From an uncultured Eubacteriales bacterium (GTDB taxonomy: Bacteria; Bacillota; Clostridia; Oscillospirales; Oscillospiraceae), in NCBI GenBank assembly GCA_900545815.1, contig URAM01000001.1, positions 62,001-126,000 on the forward strand: a DNA stretch of 64,000 nucleotides, given 5' to 3'. The stretch's first letter is position 1. Each line of letters begins with the position of its first letter. Under the pieces are notes generated by a model that had not been told where the DNA came from, searched no databases, and worked only from the letters and a program-made list of their open reading frames with translations. This document shows positions 57,556 through 64,000 of the stretch, piece after piece. The translations under genes and the position numbers were made by a program.

Positions 57556-58469
57556 TGCGCATCGTATTCATGGGCACTCCGGAGTTTGCTGTGCCCTCCC
57601 TGAACCAGCTCATCCAGGATGGCCACAACATTGTAGGCGTCTACACCCAGCCGGACAAGCCCAAGAACCGTGGCATGAAGCTCACCCCGCCGCCGGTGAA
57701 GGTGGTGGCGCAGGCGAACCATTTGCCCGTCTTTCAGCCCAAGACCCTGAAGGACGAGGCCGTTCAGCAGGAGCTGGCGGCGCTGGCGCCGGAGCTGATC
57801 GTGGTGGCCGCCTACGGCAAGCTGCTGCCCAAGGCAGTGCTGGAGCTGCCCGAAAAGGGCTGCATCAACGTCCACTCCTCCTTGCTGCCTAAGTATCGGG
57901 GTGCGGCTCCCATCAACTGGGCCATGCTCAACGGCGAGCCGGAGACCGGCGTGACCATCATGCACATGGCGGAGGCACTGGACGCCGGTGACATCATCCT
58001 GCAAGCGGCGACCCCCATCGACTTGAACGAGAACGTGGAGCAGCTCCACGATCGGCTGGCGGTCATGGGGGCGGAGCTGCTGGGCAAGGCGGTCAGCGCC
58101 ATCGCCGATGGCACCGCTCCCCGCATCCCCCAGGACGAGCGCCAGTACACCTACGCCCCCATGCTCAGCCGAGACATGAGTCCCATTGACTGGAGCCGTC
58201 CAGCGCTGGACATTCACAACCAGATTCGTGGCCTGGTGCCCTGGCCTGCCACCACCATGGAGCTGGCGGGTACCAAATTCAAGGTCTTTGCCGCCTTTTT
58301 GACCGGCGAGACCTCCGACCAGCCTGCCGGTACCGCTTTGGGTGCGGACAAGAAGGGCATCCGGATGGTCTGCGGCGACGGGCAGATCTTGTGCGTCACC
58401 GAGGTGCAGGCACCGGGGAAGAAGCGGATGAAGGCCGTCGATTACCTCCGTGGCCACCCCATCTTTTGA
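57555..58469 (+). CDS. fmt: Methionyl-tRNA formyltransferase
   Basis: The 304 residues start MRIVFMGTPEFAVPSLNQLI. The formyl-donor site includes INVHSSLLPKYRGAAPINWA and the catalytic DAGDIILQ region. A C-terminal domain (about 205-304) binds tRNA. It acts with def at the two ends of formylmethionine metabolism. rsmB follows after 10 bases. Confidence 0.97.
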   Translation: MRIVFMGTPEFAVPSLNQLIQDGHNIVGVYTQPDKPKNRGMKLTPPPVKVVAQANHLPVFQPKTLKDEAVQQELAALAPELIVVAAYGKLLPKAVLELPEKGCINVHSSLLPKYRGAAPINWAMLNGEPETGVTIMHMAEALDAGDIILQAATPIDLNENVEQLHDRLAVMGAELLGKAVSAIADGTAPRIPQDERQYTYAPMLSRDMSPIDWSRPALDIHNQIRGLVPWPATTMELAGTKFKVFAAFLTGETSDQPAGTALGADKKGIRMVCGDGQILCVTEVQAPGKKRMKAVDYLRGHPIF

Positions 58470-58479
58470 GGGCTGACCG

Positions 58480-59820
58480 GTGCAAAAACGAGAGAACAAC
58501 CAGGCCAAGGACGCCCGCAGCGCCGCTCTGACCGTCCTGCTCCGCTGTGAGCGGAACGGGGCGTGGCTGGACGGGGCGCTGAAGAACGTGCTGAAGGAAT
58601 CCGCCCTGGAACCACGGGACGCCGCTCTGTGCAGCAAGCTGTGCTACGGCGTCTGTCAGAACCGGCTGCTGCTGGAGTTTTGGCTGTCGAAATTTTCCAA
58701 GGTGAAGCCGGAGAAATTGGAACCGGCGGTGCGGATTGCGCTGCTCCTGGCTATGTACCAAATTACCATGCTGGACAAGATACCGCCCCGTGCGGCGGTG
58801 AACGAGTCGGTGAACCTGGCCCGGCGCAACAGCAAGAACCCCCGCTCGCCCACATTGGTCAACGGCATCCTGCGTTCCTTCTGCCGTGCCCAGGAAAACC
58901 TGCCCCAGCCGGACGACCTGGCCACTCGATACAGCCACCCCCAGTGGCTGGTGGACTTGCTGTCCCAGGAGATTCCAGCGGCGGAATTGGAATCTCTGCT
59001 GGCCAGCAACAACGCCGAACCGCCCACCACCATCCAGACCAACACCACGAAAATTACTCCGGACGCCCTGGCCGAAACGCTGGCCGCTCAAGGGGTCACC
59101 GTAGAGACACACCCCTGGCTGGACGGATGCTTTACCCTCCGTGGGACGGGGGATCTGGAACAGCTAAAAGCCTTCCGAGACGGGCTGTTTTTGGTGCAGG
59201 ATACCGCCTCCCGTCTGGTGGTGCTGGCCGCCCAGCCGGAGGCTGGACAGCATATTTTGGACGCCTGCGGCGCCCCCGGCGGAAAAAGTTTTTCCACCGC
59301 CATCGCCATAGGGGACGACGGTTCCATCTTGTCCTGTGACATCCATCCGAGCAAGGTCAAGCAGATTCAAAAGGGCGCCAAGCGCCTGGGTCTTGCCAGC
59401 ATCCAGAGCCAAATCCGCAATGCCAAGGAGTATGACCCATCGCTGGACGAGCAGTTCGACCTGGTGTTGGCGGACGCACCTTGCTCCGGCCTGGGCATCA
59501 TCCGCAAGAAGCCGGACATCCGGAACAAGGATCCGGAACCGCTCAAAGACCTGCCGCGCATCCAGGGTGACATTTTGGAAAACGTCAGCCGGTACGTCAA
59601 GTCCGGCGGTGTGCTGGTCTACTCCACCTGCACGGTGTTGGAGCGGGAAAATCAGGACGTGGTGCGGGGCTTTTTGGCCAAGCATCCGGAGTTTACGCTG
59701 GAACCCTTCACCCTGCCCGATGCCATTGGGACGGTGGAGGAGGGGATGCTGACCCTGTGGCCCCACATCCACGGAACGGACGGATTTTTTCTGTCGAAAA
59801 TGAGGAAACAAGGAACATGA
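58480..59820 (+). CDS. rsmB: 16S rRNA (cytosine-967) C5-methyltransferase RsmB
   Basis: The 446 residues have an N-terminal NusB-like domain (about 10-145, with PPRAAVNESVNLARRNSKNP) and a SAM methyltransferase domain with ILDACGAPGGKSFSTAIAIG, the DAPCSGLGIIRKKPDIR motif containing one catalytic cysteine and VYSTCTVLERENQDVV containing the second. GTG 58480 follows GAGGG. It overlaps rlmN by four bases. Confidence 0.95.
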   Translation: MQKRENNQAKDARSAALTVLLRCERNGAWLDGALKNVLKESALEPRDAALCSKLCYGVCQNRLLLEFWLSKFSKVKPEKLEPAVRIALLLAMYQITMLDKIPPRAAVNESVNLARRNSKNPRSPTLVNGILRSFCRAQENLPQPDDLATRYSHPQWLVDLLSQEIPAAELESLLASNNAEPPTTIQTNTTKITPDALAETLAAQGVTVETHPWLDGCFTLRGTGDLEQLKAFRDGLFLVQDTASRLVVLAAQPEAGQHILDACGAPGGKSFSTAIAIGDDGSILSCDIHPSKVKQIQKGAKRLGLASIQSQIRNAKEYDPSLDEQFDLVLADAPCSGLGIIRKKPDIRNKDPEPLKDLPRIQGDILENVSRYVKSGGVLVYSTCTVLERENQDVVRGFLAKHPEFTLEPFTLPDAIGTVEEGMLTLWPHIHGTDGFFLSKMRKQGT

Positions 59821-60845
59821 CGGACTTAAAATCGTTAAATCGGGTAGAATTAGAGCAGTTTTTTCAGGAGTTGGGGGAACCAAAGTTCCGTGCCAAGCAG
59901 GTCTTTCAGTGGCTGTGGCATGGGGTGAAATCCTTTGATGAGATGACAAACCTTTCCAAAGCCCTGCGGGAAAAGCTGCGCCAGAGCTGCATCCTGACCG
60001 TGCCCCAAGTGGAGCGGAAGCAGGTGTCCAAGCTGGACGGCACCATCAAGTACCTGTGGCGTCTGGCGGACGGCAACTGCGTGGAGTCGGTGGTCATGCG
60101 CTACAAGCACGGCAACACCATCTGCGTCTCCTCCGAGGTGGGCTGCCGGATGGGCTGCGCCTTTTGTGCGTCCACCCTGGGCGGCCTGGTGCGGCGGTTG
60201 GAGCCGTCGGAGATCTTGGATCAGGTGATGTTCGCCCAGAAGGACTCCGGACTGACCATCTCCAACATCGTCCTTATGGGCATCGGCGAGCCTCTGGACA
60301 ACTACGACAACGTGATGCGCTTTTTGGAGCTGGTGAACGACCCAGAAGGGCTGAACATCGGTATGCGTCACATCTCCTTATCCACCTGCGGTTTGGTGGA
60401 TGGGATTGACAAGCTGGCGGATTTGCAGTTACAATTAACCCTATCAGTCTCCCTCCACGCTCCTGACGATGAGACTCGTTCCCGACTCATGCCCGTCAAC
60501 CGGTCGGTGGGTGTGGAACGGCTGATGGAGAGCTGCCGTCGTTACTTTGCCGTCACCGGCCGGCGGATCTCATTCGAGTACGCCATGGTGGACGGAGTCA
60601 ACGACCAGGACTGGCAGGCAGATCTGCTGGTCAAACGGCTGAAGGGAATGCCCAGCCATGTGAATCTCATCCCTCTGAACGATGTGGCGGAAAGCCCTCT
60701 GAAACCCAGCCGCCGGGTGGCCCAGTTCCAGCAGCGATTGGAGCGGCAGGGCATCACCTGCACGGTGCGGCGGAAGCTGGGGAGCGACATCGACGCCTCC
60801 TGCGGCCAGCTGCGCCGCAAGACCCTGAACGAGCAGGGTAAGTAA
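59817..60845 (+). CDS. rlmN: 23S rRNA (adenine-2503) C2-methyltransferase RlmN
   Basis: A radical-SAM enzyme of 342 residues with the cluster motif CRMGCAFCAS (CxxxCxxC) at about 110-119 and a catalytic cysteine near the C-terminus (DASCGQLRRK). The opening LKSLNRVELEQFFQELGEPK is an RNA-binding helical domain. ATG 59817 overlaps the rsmB stop; AAGGAAC is close upstream. It also methylates some tRNAs in known members. Confidence 0.96.
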   Translation: MTDLKSLNRVELEQFFQELGEPKFRAKQVFQWLWHGVKSFDEMTNLSKALREKLRQSCILTVPQVERKQVSKLDGTIKYLWRLADGNCVESVVMRYKHGNTICVSSEVGCRMGCAFCASTLGGLVRRLEPSEILDQVMFAQKDSGLTISNIVLMGIGEPLDNYDNVMRFLELVNDPEGLNIGMRHISLSTCGLVDGIDKLADLQLQLTLSVSLHAPDDETRSRLMPVNRSVGVERLMESCRRYFAVTGRRISFEYAMVDGVNDQDWQADLLVKRLKGMPSHVNLIPLNDVAESPLKPSRRVAQFQQRLERQGITCTVRRKLGSDIDASCGQLRRKTLNEQGK

Positions 60846-60915
60846 GAAACACGCTGTCTCCTGACCCACGCCGGAGATGGCGGAAAGTTTTGCGTGGAGA
60901 AATAAGGCGAACAGC

Positions 60916-61656
60916 ATGAAGATATGGGGTCTCACCGACCGGGGAACGGTCAGGGAGCAAAATCAAGACACCTTCCACCTCTGGAAGGAGGACAACACAG
61001 CCGCCCTCATGGTCTGCGACGGAATGGGCGGCGCACGGGCAGGCAATGTAGCCAGCGCCCTGGCGGCACAGGCGTTCACGGAAGCCATCCAGCACAGCGA
61101 TGCCCAGCCAGATCAGCGGCTGACCGCAGCCCTGGCACAGGCCAACGAGCAGGTGTACCAGCGTGCCCATCGTGATCCGGACTGCCGAGGGATGGGGACA
61201 ACGCTGGTGGCTGCACTGGTAGAGGGCAACCTGGCTCACATCATCAACGTGGGCGACAGCCGTGCCTACTACCTGTCCCAGGACGGCATCCGGCAGATCA
61301 CCATCGACCACTCCCTGGTACAGGATCTGCTCCAACGGGGGCACATCACCCCAGAAGAAGCCAGAAACCATCCCAACAAAAACGTCATTACCCGTGCGTT
61401 GGGAGTGGACAACAAGCTGGAAGGGGATCTGTTCACCCAGGAGCTGGAGCCGGGCAGTATGCTGCTGCTGTGCAGTGATGGCCTGAGCAACGTGCTGGAG
61501 GATGAGGAACTGTTGGAGGTGGCACTCCACGGCGGTACGCCGGAGGAAGGCTGTCAACGGCTCATTGGGCTTGCGCTGGAACGGGGCGCAACGGACAACG
61601 TAACCGCAGTGCTTTTGGCGTGGGACGCGCCGGAGGCAAAGGAATCTGAGGAGTAA
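60916..61656 (+). CDS. prpC: PP2C-type serine/threonine phosphatase (PrpC/Stp)
   Basis: The 246 residues show the PP2C motifs GLTDRGTVREQNQD, VCDGMGGARAGN (metal-binding aspartates) and NVGDSRAYYLSQDG, with a late DNVTAVLL. It reverses phosphorylation by the adjacent PASTA kinase; the pair is conserved in Firmicutes. ATG 60916 follows AAGGCG. The kinase gene begins 4 bases after the stop. Confidence 0.95.
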   Translation: MKIWGLTDRGTVREQNQDTFHLWKEDNTAALMVCDGMGGARAGNVASALAAQAFTEAIQHSDAQPDQRLTAALAQANEQVYQRAHRDPDCRGMGTTLVAALVEGNLAHIINVGDSRAYYLSQDGIRQITIDHSLVQDLLQRGHITPEEARNHPNKNVITRALGVDNKLEGDLFTQELEPGSMLLLCSDGLSNVLEDEELLEVALHGGTPEEGCQRLIGLALERGATDNVTAVLLAWDAPEAKESEE

Positions 61657-61660
61657 CACT

Positions 61661-63805
61661 ATGGATCAATACATAGGTAAATTTCTCGACGACCGATACG
61701 AGATCCTGGACGTCTTAGGGACGGGCGGGATGGCGGTCGTTTACAAAGCGAAATGTCACCGGCTGAACCGGATGGTGGCCATCAAAATTTTAAAGCCGGA
61801 GCTGGCACAGGACGAGGAGATCCGCAACCGGTTCCACGATGAGTCCCAGGCAGTGGCTAAGCTCAACCATCCGAATATCGTCAACGTCTTTGACGTGAAC
61901 CAGTCTGATGGGGTGGAGTATATCGTCATGGAGCTGATCGAGGGCATCACCCTGAAGCAGTATATGCGCAAGCGGGGGAGCAGCCTGAATTGGCGGGAGG
62001 CGCTGCACTTTATGACGCAGATCCTCCAGGCGCTGCGCCATGCGCACAGCCGTGGCATCATCCATCGGGACATCAAACCCCAGAACATTATGGTGCTGCG
62101 GGACGGCAGCGTGAAGGTGGCCGATTTCGGCATTGCCCGCATCACCGACTCCCAGCGCACCATGACTCAGGAGGCGCTGGGCAGCGTCCACTATATTTCG
62201 CCGGAGCAGGCTCGTGGCAGCGACATCGACGCCCGCAGCGACCTGTACTCCGCCGGCGTGGTCTTGTACGAAATGCTCACCGGCACCCTGCCCTATAACG
62301 GGGACTCCCCTGTGGCAGTGGTCTTACAGCACGTCCAGTCCATCCCAACGCCGCCCCGTGCCATCAACCCAGACATCCCGCTGGGCATGGAGCAGATCAC
62401 CAAAAAGGCTATGGCGCCCAACCCAGACCGGCGCTATCCCAGCGCAGACGCCATGCTGGCGGATCTGGACGCCTTTCGGAAGAATCCCGATATCGACTTC
62501 GGCTACTCCGACCCGTGGGTGCTGGAGCGGCAGATCGATGAGGATGAGCCAACTCAGATCCACCCCGCTGTCCAGATCGACCCGGAGACCATCCAACGCA
62601 AGCGGGAGGAACAGGCGGCCAAGCAGAAGGCAGAGAGCGCTGCCGCCGGTGCAGCAGCTGCGGCAGGGGTCGGAGGCGCACAGGCCGCGCCGGTGACGCC
62701 GCCGCCCAAGCAGCCGGAGCAGCCGGAAGCGGAGTATCCGGAGGAGGACTATGGGATTACAGAGGACGGGAAGGGCGGCAAGCGCACGGCGGTGATGATC
62801 GGCGCCGTCGTGGCTATCATCGTCCTGGTCTGTCTCATTTTCGTCATGCTCTGGAAAATGATCTTCTCCGGCATCTTCAGTGACGGCAGCACTTATGAGG
62901 TGCCCAATCTGTTGGGCAAGACCTATCAGGAAGCCATCGCTGCCATCGCCGGAGACGAGGACTTGAATGGGCACTTCACCATCACCGTCAGTGAGGAGAC
63001 CGCCTACAGCGCTGACTACGAGCCGGGTCAGATCATCAAGCAGGATCCGGAAGGGGGAACCAGCACCAAGAGTGAGACGACAGACATCACGGTTACCCTG
63101 TGCGCCGAGGACGATGATAAGGTAGAAGTGAAATATATGCCGGACATCGTGGGCAAGAATTACCGAGATTGGTCACAGACCCTTTATAATGATTACAACG
63201 TGGTCGTCAGCTACAAATTTGAGTACAGTGATGATTACGAAAAGAACCTCATCATCCGCACCGATCCCCAATCCGGCGAGGAGCTGACAGAAGGGCAAAA
63301 GATCACCCTATACATCAGCAAGGGGAAGGAAGAAAAGCTGGTGACCATGGTCACTGTCACCGGGATGTCCCAGGCAGAGGCGGAAAAGACCATCCAGGGG
63401 CTGGGTCTGACCGTGGGTAACGTGGTAGAAGTGGACAGCGATGAGGACAAGGGCACCGTCATCTTCCAGAGCGTGAAGAACGGCGCATCCGTGAAGCCGG
63501 GCACCAAGGTCAACCTCCAAGTCAGCAAAGGCCCTAAGGAGGAGCCAGACGAACCGGATAACCCGGACAACCCCGACCACCCGGATGATCCGGACGACGA
63601 CAACACCTCCCATCAGATCAAAGTCACTCTGCCGGAAGACCGGGAGGAGGCGTCCGCCGTGGTCATCAAGATCAACGGCAGCATCCTCTACAGCAAATCC
63701 GTGGCGCCGGATAAGAGCATTGTGTCTGTCAGCTATGTGGGCAAGATTGAAAGCTCTGAGATCACGGTGGACGGCGAGCCCTATGACCACTACACTATCT
63801 CATGA
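61661..63805 (+). CDS. pknB: PASTA-domain serine/threonine kinase (PrkC/Stk1)
   Basis: The 714 residues comprise a kinase domain (about 10-270) with GTGGMAVVYKAK, VAIKIL, HRDIKPQN, ADFGIAR and SPEQARG. A disordered Q/A-rich juxtamembrane stretch and one membrane helix at about 375-400 (VMIGAVVAIIVLVCLIFVML) follow, then three extracellular PASTA domains (YEVPNLLGKTYQEAIAA, MPDIVGKNYRDWSQ, VTVTGMSQAEAEKTIQGLGL). An acidic D/P-rich linker (EPDEPDNPDNPDHPDDP) leads to a short C-terminal beta domain. The PASTA domains bind peptidoglycan. It overlaps rsgA (ATGA). Confidence 0.96.
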   Translation: MDQYIGKFLDDRYEILDVLGTGGMAVVYKAKCHRLNRMVAIKILKPELAQDEEIRNRFHDESQAVAKLNHPNIVNVFDVNQSDGVEYIVMELIEGITLKQYMRKRGSSLNWREALHFMTQILQALRHAHSRGIIHRDIKPQNIMVLRDGSVKVADFGIARITDSQRTMTQEALGSVHYISPEQARGSDIDARSDLYSAGVVLYEMLTGTLPYNGDSPVAVVLQHVQSIPTPPRAINPDIPLGMEQITKKAMAPNPDRRYPSADAMLADLDAFRKNPDIDFGYSDPWVLERQIDEDEPTQIHPAVQIDPETIQRKREEQAAKQKAESAAAGAAAAAGVGGAQAAPVTPPPKQPEQPEAEYPEEDYGITEDGKGGKRTAVMIGAVVAIIVLVCLIFVMLWKMIFSGIFSDGSTYEVPNLLGKTYQEAIAAIAGDEDLNGHFTITVSEETAYSADYEPGQIIKQDPEGGTSTKSETTDITVTLCAEDDDKVEVKYMPDIVGKNYRDWSQTLYNDYNVVVSYKFEYSDDYEKNLIIRTDPQSGEELTEGQKITLYISKGKEEKLVTMVTVTGMSQAEAEKTIQGLGLTVGNVVEVDSDEDKGTVIFQSVKNGASVKPGTKVNLQVSKGPKEEPDEPDNPDNPDHPDDPDDDNTSHQIKVTLPEDREEASAVVIKINGSILYSKSVAPDKSIVSVSYVGKIESSEITVDGEPYDHYTIS
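63544..63603 (+). repeat. Degenerate short repeat encoding a proline/aspartate linker in pknB
   Basis: About six variants of a 9-base unit such as CCGGATAAC/CCGGACAAC/CCGGATGAT follow one another, encoding PDx triplets between the last PASTA domain and the C-terminal domain. Confidence 0.7.
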
Positions 63806-64000
63806 CCGGACGCATCGTAAAGGCCCTCAGCGGGTTCTATTATGTGGACTGCGATGGGGAGATCATCCAGTGCAAGCCCCGTGGGAAGTTCCGGTATGAG
63901 AAGGTGTCACCCCTGGTGGGCGACCGAGTAGACATCACCCCCACTGAACCGGGCAAGGGACGTCTGGACACCATCCATCCTCGGAAAAACCAGTTCCAGC
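63802..64000 (+). CDS. rsgA: Ribosome small subunit-dependent GTPase RsgA, N-terminal part
   Basis: The first 66 codons of a gene cut by the right edge of the window. The visible part is the OB-fold domain: MTGRIVKALSGFYYVDCDGE, then CKPRGKFRYEKVSPLVGDRV. This matches RsgA/YloQ, a GTPase for 30S maturation. The GTPase domain lies outside. It overlaps pknB (ATGA), and the prpC-pknB-rsgA order is conserved in Firmicutes. Confidence 0.93.
   Translation, partial: MTGRIVKALSGFYYVDCDGEIIQCKPRGKFRYEKVSPLVGDRVDITPTEPGKGRLDTIHPRKNQFQ

Noticed and set aside
1..64000. Prophage, integrative element or insertion sequence
   Set aside because: No integrase, transposase, relaxase or phage structural gene is visible; the only foreign-looking stretch is the AT-rich gap at 5780-6174.

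Overview
The window reads as chromosomal DNA of an endospore-forming, GC-rich member of the Clostridia, most likely family Oscillospiraceae (Flavonifractor/Oscillibacter-like). The support is spoVAD-spoVAE, YlmC- and YtfJ-type sporulation genes, a tyrosyl T-box leader, a fused ispH-rpsA gene, remA, CdaA/YbbR, a PASTA kinase/PP2C pair, MEP-pathway isoprenoid genes and canonical Shine-Dalgarno spacing. The genus is an inference from gene content, not from a database match. Most genes lie on the + strand in tightly packed operons. I see no prophage, insertion sequence, CRISPR array or rRNA.

Layout. 1-4.1 kb (mostly - strand): the 5' part of a VWA-like putative metallopeptidase gene, a leucine-rich-repeat protein, a YlmC-type PRC-barrel gene (+), guaB and a zinc-ribbon protein. 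4.3-5.8 kb: spoVAD-spoVAE. 5.8-6.2 kb: an AT-rich gap with what look like decayed coding remnants. 6.2-7.5 kb: yebC (-), tRNA-Val(GAC) with a strong promoter, and a block of palindromes and short repeats. 7.4-10.1 kb: a small unknown protein, an MBL-fold hydrolase, a MarR regulator and a TIM-barrel-like protein. 10.1-11.9 kb: nifS-nifU. 11.9-14 kb: pyridoxal kinase, an ECF S component and a TIGR01440 protein, probably a vitamin B6 salvage group. 14-19.9 kb: a PucR regulator followed by an NCS1 permease carrying an in-frame amber codon, a DUF917 protein and a hydantoinase-A-like protein, probably a nucleobase/hydantoin-type catabolic cassette. 20-24 kb: the potABCD polyamine importer.

24.2-33.7 kb is a classic Firmicutes housekeeping run: nusB, a TsaD-like paralogue, xseA-xseB, ispA, dxs, tlyA, nadK, argR, recN. 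It is followed by T-box-tyrS. 35.4-40.4 kb: site-2 protease, scpA-scpB, DUF2953, ytfJ, a D-Ala-D-Ala carboxypeptidase and rluB. 40.5-46 kb: an RpiR/MurR regulator, a BaiN-type flavoprotein, cmk, plsC and ispH-rpsA. 46-48.8 kb: a divergent cupin/HxlR pair with a flavodoxin-like reductase, then ispD-ispF. 48.8-52.4 kb: a DUF3343/cysteine-desulfurase-like pair, cdaA and ybbR. 52.5-64 kb: yicC, remA, gmk, rpoZ, priA, def, fmt, rsmB, rlmN, prpC, pknB and the start of rsgA.

The isoprenoid genes dxs, ispA, ispH, ispD and ispF are all here but spread over four operons. The main points for a second look are: the amber codon in the permease; the complete internal promoter and ribosome-binding site that let rpsA be expressed separately from the ispH-rpsA fusion; the AT-rich remnant region; the 44-bp palindrome that starts at the CCA end of the tRNA; and several palindromic operator candidates next to regulator genes. 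I found no clearly new multi-gene system. The PucR/NCS1/DUF917/hydantoinase cassette is the least understood accessory unit.
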